Shown here in pieces: positions 1 through 6,002 of a stretch of DNA of 7,067 bases. The notes beneath the pieces were generated by a model. That model was given only the letters and a program-made list of their open reading frames with translations. It ran no database searches and was not told where the DNA came from. How positions within the stretch are numbered: position 1 is the first letter of the stretch; each line of letters starts with the position of its first letter. The position numbers were made by a program, and so were the translations under genes. This DNA comes from Xanthobacteraceae bacterium (lineage in GTDB: Bacteria > Pseudomonadota > Alphaproteobacteria > Rhizobiales > Xanthobacteraceae): assembly GCA_030037185.1 (NCBI GenBank), contig JASHRR010000022.1, positions 1-7,067 on the forward strand, written 5' to 3'.

Positions 1-8
1 GAGCTGGT

Positions 9-149
9 TCAACGCACGTTCGCGTGGCCATGTTGCCCGCGGGGATCGGCGCTTCGTGCTGACGATTGCACCCGCGCGAAAAGCGCCGAGAACAACACAA
101 TCAGCACAGCCGAGATGACCACGAGTTTGTCCGCATAGAGCCGTCGCAT
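9..149 (-). CDS. Short membrane-anchored protein (46 aa), possibly a frameshifted fragment of a longer gene
   Basis: The sequence shows an ATG at 149-147, 10 bases after the stop of the ferric-reductase-like gene, with a purine-rich AGGAA about 5 bases upstream of the start. The product begins MRRLYADK, followed by a hydrophobic stretch at residues 9-25 (VVISAVLIVLFSALFAR), then a polar tail ending at a TGA at 11-9. This fits an N-terminal membrane anchor or uncleaved signal sequence facing the periplasm. The close spacing suggests co-transcription with the flavocytochrome. The tail after about residue 29 may not be the original one: one base over, a frame open to the window edge reads QHEAPIPAGNMATRTC and has better G/C third positions. 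The intact gene may therefore be a longer secreted or anchored protein with a frameshift near base 65. I do not recognise the family. The start and anchor are fairly secure; the end is not. Confidence 0.5.
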   Translation of the reverse strand: MRRLYADKLVVISAVLIVLFSALFARVQSSARSADPRGQHGHANVR

Positions 150-159
150 GGTTGTGTTC

Positions 160-1476
160 CTACACGAAGTTGTAGCGCTCAGAATGGATGTAGGCGAGCG
201 ACACCCCTAGGTCAGTCAGGGCACGCTCGACGGCATCCATCATCCTGTCCGGTCCGCATATGAAATAGTCACGGCTGTTGCGGTCCGTAGGGAGGTAGCG
301 CTTCAGCATCTCTGCCGTTACCCTGCCACTTTCGCCCAGCCACCCTGCCGGCGGCTGATCGAGGACATGTACGATCGTCACGCGCAGGTGCCGCTTCAAC
401 TCCTCCAACTCCTCGCGGAAAATGACGTCTTCCCAGGCGACGTTGGCATAGATCAGGAGCAACGGCTGATCATTGCAGCGGTCGGCCAGCGTGCGCAACA
501 TGCTGATCACCGGCGTGATCCCGACGCCTCCGGCGATGAAGACGTAGCCGGGCGAACGGTGGCGGTCCACGCTGAACGCGCCGTACGGGCCGTCCAGGTA
601 GCCGCGCTGGCCTGGTCGGACCTCCTTGATGGTGGCGGTAAAATCGCCCAGCTCTCGAATCGTCATGGTCACCTCCCCATGGCGCGCGGCGCTTGACGAG
701 AACGAGAAGGGGTGCTCGCGCATTCCGAAGGGCCCGTTCCACAGGGACAGCCAAGCGAACTGGCCGGGCTGGAATCGGAACCCGCTATGGCCTTCTGGCT
801 CCAGCGCCAGCGTCCACGCACTGCCGCGCTCGGGGAGCACTGCGGTGACGCGGTATGGGCGGCGCAGCATCAAGATCGGTTTCCCGAGCCGGACGTAAGC
901 CAGCGCGCCGATCCAGAACACCGTGAGGGCGATCCACAACCCGACCTTCCACGGCGTACTGATGTAATTGCCCCACATCACGGCATGAGCCATTCCCAGA
1001 CCGACCGCCAGCACGGCGAAAGCGCCATGGAGGAGGCGCCAGACCTCGTACTGCAAGCGCAGGAGCTTCCGCCAAACCGACGTGACTACCAGCGCCAGGA
1101 GCGCGACGGTCGAGGCGACGGCGAAGCGGGCCCGCCACGGCGCCTCAAACACGTTCAACAGAGACAACGTCTCGGGACGTTCCCCAAAAATAAGGGTGGG
1201 GTGCGCCACCACCAAGGCAAACGCCACCCAGGAGATTTGCCGGTGGAAGTAGTACATGATATCCGTGCCGTAGGGGGCCTTGATGGAATGGAACCTTGCG
1301 GTGATCAGGAACTGCATGCCCATGATGGCCATGCCGGCGAACCCGATAGCGATCGAGAACTCCGTCCAGAAACTGCGCCCGGGCGGCGCGGAGCCGATCA
1401 GCAGGAGGAACAACGGCGTCAACGTCACCAGCAAATACACGCCGATCCAAAACGCGCCCTGAATGAATCGATTCAC
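160..1476 (-). CDS. Ferric-reductase-like transmembrane flavocytochrome (FAD/NAD(P)-binding oxidoreductase, 438 aa)
   Basis: This is a membrane-bound oxidoreductase predicted to pass electrons from NAD(P)H through FAD to haem in the membrane, in the ferric reductase/NADPH oxidase superfamily. Residues 1-200 contain about six hydrophobic segments. His78, His92, His150 and His164 sit in the membrane helices in the two-pair arrangement that ligates two b haems in this family. Residues 205-305 form the FAD-binding barrel, with the HPFSFSS flavin motif at 255-261. Residues 311-438 form the NAD(P) domain, with GGVGITPVISML at 316-327 and CGPDRMM at 407-413. There is no cysteine-rich C-terminal [2Fe-2S] domain, so the reductant is likely NAD(P)H directly. 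The start is a GTG at 1476. AAGGAG lies about 10 bases upstream, and a second AAGGAG almost touches the start. The electron acceptor cannot be told from sequence; ferric iron, another metal, or a downstream redox partner are possible. The short ORF at 149-9 follows closely. Confidence 0.9.
   Translation of the reverse strand: MNRFIQGAFWIGVYLLVTLTPLFLLLIGSAPPGRSFWTEFSIAIGFAGMAIMGMQFLITARFHSIKAPYGTDIMYYFHRQISWVAFALVVAHPTLIFGERPETLSLLNVFEAPWRARFAVASTVALLALVVTSVWRKLLRLQYEVWRLLHGAFAVLAVGLGMAHAVMWGNYISTPWKVGLWIALTVFWIGALAYVRLGKPILMLRRPYRVTAVLPERGSAWTLALEPEGHSGFRFQPGQFAWLSLWNGPFGMREHPFSFSSSAARHGEVTMTIRELGDFTATIKEVRPGQRGYLDGPYGAFSVDRHRSPGYVFIAGGVGITPVISMLRTLADRCNDQPLLLIYANVAWEDVIFREELEELKRHLRVTIVHVLDQPPAGWLGESGRVTAEMLKRYLPTDRNSRDYFICGPDRMMDAVERALTDLGVSLAYIHSERYNFV
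1464..1475. repeat. 12-base perfect palindrome next to the flavocytochrome start codon
   Basis: TGAATCGATTCA reads the same on both strands and overlaps the GTG start codon at 1476-1474. Palindromes at this position can be repressor sites or can affect initiation through mRNA folding, but a 12-base palindrome can also arise by chance or from the encoded NRFI residues. No second copy was noticed elsewhere in the window. Confidence 0.3.
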
Positions 1477-1862
1477 TCCTTCTTCTCTCCTTCATATGCG
1501 CTCGGCAATATGGAGGGCGTGAGCTCGATACACGCCGCCGGCTCGCAAGCTACGATATCTCACCCTTGCAGGCCGTGCGCATTTGTCCCGCGTTCATCGA
1601 CAGGCGGCCGGGCGCAACTATGCCGTACCACTGAAACTCAATGAAAGCTGCTGAGTTCGATTGGCGAGCGGGTGCTCGAACGCGGAATAATGGATCCGTA
1701 CCATGATGCGTAACATAGTGATTGGTTGCGCGGTATCGCCTTTGGTAGCTCAACGCTGAGCGCGTCGGTCTGCCGGGTACGAGCCCGACCGGTTCGATGG
1801 GATCAGCCGACTTACCCCCCACGAAGAGAGCATCTCATATCAGAAGGATCTTTCGTCGACGC
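1477..1862. other. Gene-poor interval upstream of the flavocytochrome
   Basis: No reading frame here looks like a real protein on either strand. The open frames are short, lack good ribosome-binding sites and resemble no family I know. The stretch 1630-1740 is more AT-rich than its surroundings and could carry the promoter for the minus-strand flavocytochrome, but I cannot point to clear -35 and -10 boxes. A tRNA-like string around 1740-1800 does not fold properly (see rejected items). This interval also lies where the missing N-terminal part of the cyclase remnant would be expected, but I see none of that family's N-terminal metal-site motif here. Confidence 0.4.
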
Positions 1863-2134
1863 TTGGCCGAACTCACCCCGCTCGGACGCAAGCGTCGGCC
1901 GCTCTGTCGTCGCCCGCACCGTCGGCATCGACTATCTTTCGATCGGCCACGGGACGAGGGGCCCCGCTGTCCATCGCGCGCTGCCCGGCGCGCAGATCCT
2001 CGTCGTCGAAGGCCTGAATTTCTCGCGCGTCGAGTACGCTCTCGCGTTGCCTGGCCCTCAAGATTCGTGGCGGCGGCGCAGCGCCTGCGCAGGCCTTGTT
2101 GAAGAGGTGCGGCGACCCGGCTCGTGACTACTGA
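1863..2134 (+). pseudogene. C-terminal remnant of a cyclase/arylformamidase-family protein, frameshifted
   Basis: The frame starting with the 1903-1950 region reads RTVGIDYLSIG, then VHRALPGAQILVVEGLN. This matches the conserved C-terminal core of the metal-dependent cyclase/kynurenine-formamidase family (PF04199), which hydrolyses amide or ester substrates in the cytoplasm. That frame degenerates after base 2046. The frame one base over then continues from 2048 with CLALKIRGGGAAPAQALLKR and stops at TGA 2132-2134, which is the expected C-terminal ending of the family. One frameshift near 2041-2048 explains the split. A second is likely near 1885, where LAELTPLG in another frame fits the segment normally preceding VGIDYLS. 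The roughly 150 residues holding the metal-binding site are absent, so no active enzyme can be made. The end overlaps the last 7 bases of the convergent glycosidase gene. Family recognition is from memory of the conserved pattern; the frame change is directly visible. Confidence 0.75.
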
Positions 2135-4155
2135 GCCGCCCGCGCACGCCCAAATGCGTCCATGTGACCCCACGGACCGGGGATGTCCAGAAGCGTAATC
2201 TGACCGATGGCCTCGGGGACGGCAGGGTCTGTAAGCAGCCGGCTCCCGTCCGACTCGATGCCGAGCATCGTGCGCAACAACAGAAGCGGTGTGCCGGCCG
2301 CCCAGGCTTGGGGCATACATGCGGTCGGATACTCCACTGGAAACTTCGTCTCCTCTCGCCCGTAGCCGGCGAACGCCTCAGGCAAATGGTTGCCGAAAAT
2401 CTGGGCAGCTTCCAGCATCGCCTGGGAGATGCGCGCGGCCTCCTCGCGAAAGCCGTAGCGCCTCAAACCCCATGCGATGATCGAGTTGTCGTGCGGCCAG
2501 ACCGTGCCGACGTGGTAGCCAATTGGATTGTAGCCGCCCTCCGTAGTCGCCATCGTCCGTACGCCCCACCCCGAAAACAGAGCGTCGCTCATCAGATGCT
2601 CGGCGCATGCCTGGGCCTTGTCATCGTCGACGATGCCGCTCCAGAGGAGATGGCCGATGTTGGACGTGAGCGAATCGATCTTTCGCTTCTGGCCGTCAAG
2701 TCCCAAGGCAAAGAAGCCGCGCTCCGCGACCCAAAAGTCCTCGTTAAAGCGCTTCTTCAACAGGGCGGCCTGTTTTTCAAGCGCGTCCGCCCAGGCTGCA
2801 TCGCCCCACACGTCGCGCGCGAGCCGGGCGGTGCGCAGTCTGGCGTCGTATGCGTAGCCCTGGAGCTCGCAGGTGGCGCGCGGAGTTGAAGACATCGATC
2901 CGTCGGCGAAGACAATGGCGTCCCAAGAGTCCTTCCAGCACTGGTTCTCTAACCCCGCAGGGTTGCGTCGCTCGTACTCGATGTAGCCGTCGCCGTACAT
3001 GTCGATCCATCTCACCGCGGCGCGGGCCTCGCGCTCGAGCGACCGCAGGAGCGCCCGATCCCCGGTCCAGCGCTCGTACTCTTCGAGCAGGATCAGAAAC
3101 AGCGGCGTGGCGTCGGCCGTGCCATAATAGGGCGAGTGCGGTGATTGCTCGAAGGCGGTGAGTTCGCCGAGGCGCAGCTCGTGCAGGATCTTGCCGGGCT
3201 CGGCATCGCGGAAGGGTTCATCCTTGCGCGACTGTAGTAGCGCGAGCGAGGATAGCGTCGTGCGCGCCAGCTCCGGTGCGAACGGCAACGCCTGGAAGCT
3301 GGTGATGAGGCTGTCGCGGCCGAAGATCGCCATAAACCAGGGCAGCCCGGCGGCGGGCAACGCGCCCGGGATGACCCCCGAGCGGAATCGCAGCGCCGCC
3401 AAATCGACGAGGCTGCGTCCGTAGATTGCCGGCAATGGCGGCCAGGAGGAGGTGAGCTTTGGCGCGTCAGAGAGCCAGCGTTCGAGGTCCTCGGCCATAT
3501 GAGGCGTTCGATAGCAGATCGGCGGCGGCCGCAGGTCTGCTTGGTTGGCGCCGATTGCGCTTGGCCGGCCGGTTGCGCGTACCTCGATCTCCGTCGACCA
3601 GAGAGTCTGCGGCTCGAGATGGACGCGGAAGCGCAAGCCGGTCTCATCGATTTCCGCCGGGGACGAGCTGACGATGCACGTCTCGCGACGGAACATTTCT
3701 CGCTCGTACCTCAGCGTCAACTCTCCGTCCCTGTCGACGTGACGGGAGATGGTTCCCTGCTTCTCCGTCTTGTTCTTGATCTCGAAAAGGTCAGCGAAGT
3801 CCGATTCGGCCTCGATGCGGATGTCGAGGTCGATGGACGCGGCGTCGTGGTTGATGACCGACAAACCCTCGCGGAAACCGCCACCGACCGCACGTCGCCG
3901 GATTACCGTGACGTGGGAGTCGATGTAGGTCGGGCCCGTCGCGAGCGCGAGGAAGTGCTGCACCTGGTAATAGGCGGTCGCGTCAACCGAGAGCACCGTC
4001 AGCCGAACGCCGTTGATAGTGAGGACCCAGCGAGACAGAAACCGGGTGTCGTCGAGGAAGAGGCCATGGGTGCGGTCGGGCGCGGCGTCCAGATCCCCCT
4101 GTCTGTTGCTCACGACGAATTGATTGCCGTCGAGGATACTCACGCTGTCGAGCAT
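2128..4155 (-). CDS. Amylo-alpha-1,6-glucosidase / glycogen-debranching-type glycoside hydrolase (675 aa)
   Basis: This is predicted to hydrolyse alpha-1,6 branch or related alpha-glucosidic linkages in glycogen-like or short alpha-glucans. Residues 5-200 match the N-terminal beta-rich domain of bacterial debranching proteins (GDE_N type): VVSNRQGDL at 14-22, then GLFLDDTRFLSRW at 31-43. Residues 235-640 form the catalytic six-hairpin (alpha/alpha) barrel, with PWFMAIFGRDSLITSFQ at 272-288, YYGTADATPLFL at 343-354, WKDSWDA at 407-413, GYAYDA at 433-438 and GTVWPHDNSIIAWG at 550-563. The acids Asp281, Asp408 and Asp411 are in positions used for substrate binding or catalysis in related barrels, but their exact roles are inferred. 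The length is near the usual 700 residues and the protein looks intact. There is no signal peptide, so it is cytoplasmic. The ATG lies 6 bases after the stop of the SCP2-like gene, with GGGGAG upstream, so the two form an operon. The stop overlaps the convergent cyclase remnant. Confidence 0.92.
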   Translation of the reverse strand: MLDSVSILDGNQFVVSNRQGDLDAAPDRTHGLFLDDTRFLSRWVLTINGVRLTVLSVDATAYYQVQHFLALATGPTYIDSHVTVIRRRAVGGGFREGLSVINHDAASIDLDIRIEAESDFADLFEIKNKTEKQGTISRHVDRDGELTLRYEREMFRRETCIVSSSPAEIDETGLRFRVHLEPQTLWSTEIEVRATGRPSAIGANQADLRPPPICYRTPHMAEDLERWLSDAPKLTSSWPPLPAIYGRSLVDLAALRFRSGVIPGALPAAGLPWFMAIFGRDSLITSFQALPFAPELARTTLSSLALLQSRKDEPFRDAEPGKILHELRLGELTAFEQSPHSPYYGTADATPLFLILLEEYERWTGDRALLRSLEREARAAVRWIDMYGDGYIEYERRNPAGLENQCWKDSWDAIVFADGSMSSTPRATCELQGYAYDARLRTARLARDVWGDAAWADALEKQAALLKKRFNEDFWVAERGFFALGLDGQKRKIDSLTSNIGHLLWSGIVDDDKAQACAEHLMSDALFSGWGVRTMATTEGGYNPIGYHVGTVWPHDNSIIAWGLRRYGFREEAARISQAMLEAAQIFGNHLPEAFAGYGREETKFPVEYPTACMPQAWAAGTPLLLLRTMLGIESDGSRLLTDPAVPEAIGQITLLDIPGPWGHMDAFGRARAAQ

Positions 4156-4161
4156 CGGCGA

Positions 4162-4563
4162 TCAGGCTCCCCGGCTCTCGGCTGTCGCAGCCCACGGCGA
4201 GCCTGCCTGCAGCCCGTACAGAACCTGAAGCGCAAAGCGCGCATCGCCGGCTATGCGCGTCCGTCCCCGGAGTTCCATGACGATCGGCGATAGATGGCCA
4301 CGCAGCAACCCATTAAGTGTATCCTCGCAGTTGACGGTGATTGTCGCCGCGGCGCCGCTGGTGTCCGCGACCACGGTGGTAGTGCCACCGCTGTCGATCT
4401 CGAGAGCACCGACTGGCTTGTCGCCGACTTTGAGCACGATCCGCCCAGAAAGCCCTTCAAGTCCGCGTGCGCGACCGCGCACATTCCGCCAGTCCATGTC
4501 GACGACTGCCCCGACCGCGGTCGAGCCTTCTCTGCGAAACGTCTCATGACGGAGGCCGTACAA
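4162..4563 (-). CDS. SCP2-like (sterol-carrier-protein fold) protein, start uncertain
   Basis: The C-terminal 95 or so residues resemble the SCP2 sterol-transfer fold (PF02036): a beta-strand run LSGRIVLKVGDKPVGALEID, then AAATITVNCEDTLNGLLRG, then MELRGRTRIAGD and the closing helix FALQVLYGLQAGSPW. Proteins of this fold hold lipids or acyl chains in a hydrophobic tunnel, alone or as accessory domains. The ligand here is unknown. No signal peptide or membrane segment is visible, so it is probably cytoplasmic. The gene lies immediately before the glycosidase gene (6-base gap) and is likely co-transcribed with it. The start is doubtful. The 133-aa version begins at TTG 4563. An ATG at 4497 would give 111 aa and still keep the SCP2 domain. 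Neither has a good ribosome-binding site. A further possibility is that the gene truly begins near 4701 and is now interrupted (separate entry). Confidence 0.72.
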   Translation of the reverse strand: MYGLRHETFRREGSTAVGAVVDMDWRNVRGRARGLEGLSGRIVLKVGDKPVGALEIDSGGTTTVVADTSGAAATITVNCEDTLNGLLRGHLSPIVMELRGRTRIAGDARFALQVLYGLQAGSPWAATAESRGA

Positions 4564-4701
4564 CCTGCAGCGGCCCCCCAGGGATTACCGATCACGCCGG
4601 CCAGAACGGCATTTCGCCTGACTCGCGCCAGAAACGCCGCTCGTTCGCTGATGACGACCTCCGGGTCACGGAAAATCGGCCAGCAGGAGCGCCGCTGCCA
4701 T
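4564..4701 (-). pseudogene. Possible frameshifted N-terminal part of the SCP2-like gene
   Basis: Upstream of the SCP2-like gene a protein-like reading passes through three frames on the same strand. From an ATG at 4701 it reads MAAALLLADFP and stops at TGA 4668-4666. One base over it continues DPEVVISERAAFLARVR and then LAGVIGNPWGAAAG down to about 4565. Another shift then leads into LYGLRHETFRREG, the first residues of the annotated frame. Codons in this path favour G/C at the third position. If real, the ancestral protein was near 180 aa with an added helical N-terminus. I do not recognise the extension as a family, and no good ribosome-binding site precedes 4701. It could equally be a chance reading in GC-rich DNA. 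Two base changes would be needed to restore one frame. Confidence 0.3.
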
Positions 4702-4733
4702 CGGAGGAGTCTTGATGCCGATTGCCTTTTCTC

Positions 4734-4777
4734 CCGAGCCGTCTTTTAGAGAACTTTCATTTGGCTAAAAGGTTCGG
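4734..4777. repeat. Interrupted inverted repeat in an AT-richer patch
   Basis: CTTTTAG at 4743-4749 is the reverse complement of CTAAAAG at 4765-4771, and CCGA at 4734-4737 pairs with TCGG at 4774-4777. The patch is AT-rich for this window and lies between the SCP2-like unit (reading left) and the helicase remnant (reading right). It could be an operator or the edge of an inserted segment. No run of T follows, so it is not a typical terminator. Confidence 0.3.
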
Positions 4778-4804
4778 TCTACGGGGCATCGCAATCTCGC
4801 GGTC

Positions 4805-4827
4805 ATTCTGCCCATATCGGGCAGGAT
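4805..4827. repeat. Hairpin with 9-base-pair stem and 5-base loop
   Basis: ATTCTGCCC at 4805-4813 pairs with GGGCAGGAT at 4819-4827 through nine pairs, one of them G-T, around the loop ATATC. It is the strongest simple hairpin I noticed in the non-coding part of the window. Neither strand has a T tract after it, so a factor-independent terminator is not supported. It may be a protein-binding site, an RNA structure or chance. Confidence 0.4.
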
Positions 4828-4877
4828 ATTACCATCACTATCGGTGGCATCCCCTGTGTGGGCGAAGCGCGCAGTCG

Positions 4878-5330
4878 TGCGACAAGCTTACCAGCGGCGT
4901 GACTGTGCCGCTGTGGTCATCGATCCTGATGCTGCGCAACGTGAAAAAGCCCTGAGACCTACTTTCAGGCTGCGTTCCGTGTCCCGTCGCCATCGTCCAT
5001 CAAGAACCCGAATGGCGACAACCTGAACGAAGAAGAAATCCTCAAACCCGTCTGCTTCGTGTTTGACTTCGCGCCCACACGCGCGCTGCGGCAGCTCTCC
5101 GAGTACGGAATCGGGCCCTCTCCCAATGAGCCGAATCCGGAGAACTCAAGGAATTCGTGTCGTTTCTGCCGGTGCTGACGTATGACGGCGCGAACATGAC
5201 TGAGATTGATGCAAGCGGCATTCTCGGCATCGCGATGTCGGTTACCTCGGCGACGCTGCTGGCGCGCAAGTGGGAAAGCGCACTGCTGGTGAACGTCCAT
5301 CAGGTGAGCTTCAGAATCATCGACCAGAAT
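4878..5330 (+). pseudogene. Fragment of a restriction-type DEAD/DEAH helicase, broken by two frameshifts
   Basis: Three consecutive blocks read as one helicase region of the superfamily-2 type found in restriction enzymes. Block 1 (4881-4952) reads DKLTSGVTV and then WSSILMLRNVKKP, helicase motif V and the strand after it. It runs straight into a TGA at 4953-4955. Block 2, one base over from 4954, reads ETYFQAAFRVPSP (motif VI type), then NEEEILKPVCFVFDFAPTRA and LRQLSEYG to 5145. Block 3, from 5148 in the first frame, reads KEFVSFLPVLTYDG and TSATLLARKWESALLVNV, fading after FRIIDQN near 5330. A 1-base insertion at about 4953 and a net loss near 5146 account for the breaks. Only about 150 residues remain. 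The ATPase half (Walker A and DEAD/DEAH box) and the rest of the C-terminus are missing, so it cannot act. The parent enzyme would unwind or translocate DNA as part of a restriction system. Family assignment is from memory of these motifs. Confidence 0.75.
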
Positions 5331-5424
5331 TCTTGCCACTGGAGATCGACAGGCCCTGCATGCGGCCGCTGCGGCGGTCGCGTTCCAACCGGCTGTCGAG
5401 CTCGTGCTTTTCGTACTCGGTCAT
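5317..5424 (-). CDS. Short charged ORF (35 aa), unknown; 3' end probably altered
   Basis: The ORF starts at ATG 5424, preceded by GAGGGGAGG, a good ribosome-binding sequence though partly close to the start, and lies 9 bases after the stop of the 44-aa fragment. It begins MTEYEKHELDSRLERDRRSG and continues RMQGLSISSGKNSGR before TGA. The first half is a highly charged likely helix. The last five or so codons overlap the end of the plus-strand helicase remnant, so the original C-terminus was probably lost at a junction near 5330. I do not recognise the family. It may be a truncated gene from a mobile or phage-derived region. Confidence 0.4.
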   Translation of the reverse strand: MTEYEKHELDSRLERDRRSGRMQGLSISSGKNSGR

Positions 5425-5433
5425 GTCCTCCCC

Positions 5434-5568
5434 TCACTCGCCGCTGCGGTTGAAATCGACGTCCCAGCCGTGCCAGTCCTCGGCAAGCTCGACGCAGAGA
5501 TCCTGTGAGATCCCGACCATCTCGGTGCCATCGTCGAACTCGACGCCGCCTTCCGACAGGTCGCGGAG
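5434..5568 (-). pseudogene. Acidic 44-aa reading frame without its own good start, likely a gene fragment
   Basis: The frame between TAA 5571-5569 and TGA 5436-5434 reads LRDLSEGGVEFDDGTEMVG, then ISQDLCVELAEDWHGWDVDF, ending NRSGE. The composition (acidic, with two Trp and regular G/C third positions) looks like real protein. The only ATG, at 5520, would leave 28 residues and cut into the conserved-looking part. The simplest reading is the C-terminal end of a small protein whose 5' part was deleted or frameshifted. Its stop is followed after 9 bases by the next short ORF on the same strand. The family is unknown. Confidence 0.4.
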
Positions 5569-5697
5569 TTAACGCAGAAAGCCGATATACTGATGCACGT
5601 CGATTGCGATCCAGGCAAAAACCACGATGCCTCCGATGAGAAGCTCAACGGGTGTCGTGGTCAGCCCGGTCAGGACGTGATAAAGCCAATCCAGCAT
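5569..5697 (-). CDS. Small single-span membrane protein (42 aa), unknown function
   Basis: ATG 5697 is preceded by GAGGGA about 9 bases upstream. The product begins MLDWLYHVLTGLTTTPVE, followed by one transmembrane segment at about residues 18-32 (VELLIGGIVVFAWIA), and ends DVHQYIGFLR. A longer frame extends upstream to 5940, but that part (Pro/Gly/Arg-rich, no recognisable fold) looks non-coding, so the shorter start is preferred. Nothing in sequence gives a function. It could be a small membrane regulator, a toxin-like peptide or a leftover of a mobile element. It lies about 300 bases downstream of the sensor kinase on the same strand. Confidence 0.45.
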   Translation of the reverse strand: MLDWLYHVLTGLTTTPVELLIGGIVVFAWIAIDVHQYIGFLR

Positions 5698-6002
5698 TTC
5701 TTCTGTTCCCTCACTGCCTCGGGGAACAACTATTGCCGGCGGCAAGCCTGTTCCGCCTGTTGGCTTGCGCGATGCCGCGGCCCCCGTAACCGTCGCATGC
5801 GACCCGCATATCCCGACACCGCCAGCGATATTTTTTGGGGGTGGACCGGGTGGGGGGCACCAAAGCGGCCGACCACCGGACCCAACAGAGCTGACGCGAC
5901 AAGTGCGCGCACTTCGGGGCACCGCCTGGACGAACCACAACTGAACTGGACACGCGCAAAGCAGGCGTCCTTTTGTATCCCAGCGAAGCGAGCGCGAGCG
6001 TC
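5698..6002. other. Intergenic stretch without recognisable genes
   Basis: All three minus-strand frames and the plus-strand frames give Arg/Pro/Gly-rich translations with no motif I recognise, although they stay open because of the GC content. A G/T homopolymer patch at 5828-5857 (T6, G5 and G6 runs) is notable. No convincing terminator follows the kinase stop at 6003. Confidence 0.45.

Noticed and set aside
712..1644. 310-aa plus-strand open frame
   Set aside because: It is antisense to the flavocytochrome, Arg/Gln/Gly-rich and without motifs: a shadow of the real gene in GC-rich DNA.
1633..1704. Short plus-strand ORF starting MKAAEFDW
   Set aside because: The opening residues recall the start of molybdenum hydroxylase medium subunits, but the frame stops after about 20 residues and nothing further fits.
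1735..1805. tRNA-like string (GGTAGCTCA ... GAGCGCG ... GGTTCGATG)
   Set aside because: The D-arm-like hairpin is present, but the T-arm sides do not pair, there is no matching acceptor stem and the anticodon arm is irregular.
1550..1822. 90-aa minus-strand open frame in the gap
   Set aside because: It has no ribosome-binding site, protein-like motif or recognised family. It spans a region whose only clear neighbour signal is on the other strand.
3499..4293. 264-aa plus-strand open frame
   Set aside because: It is antisense to the glycosidase and SCP2-like genes, which have clear family motifs.
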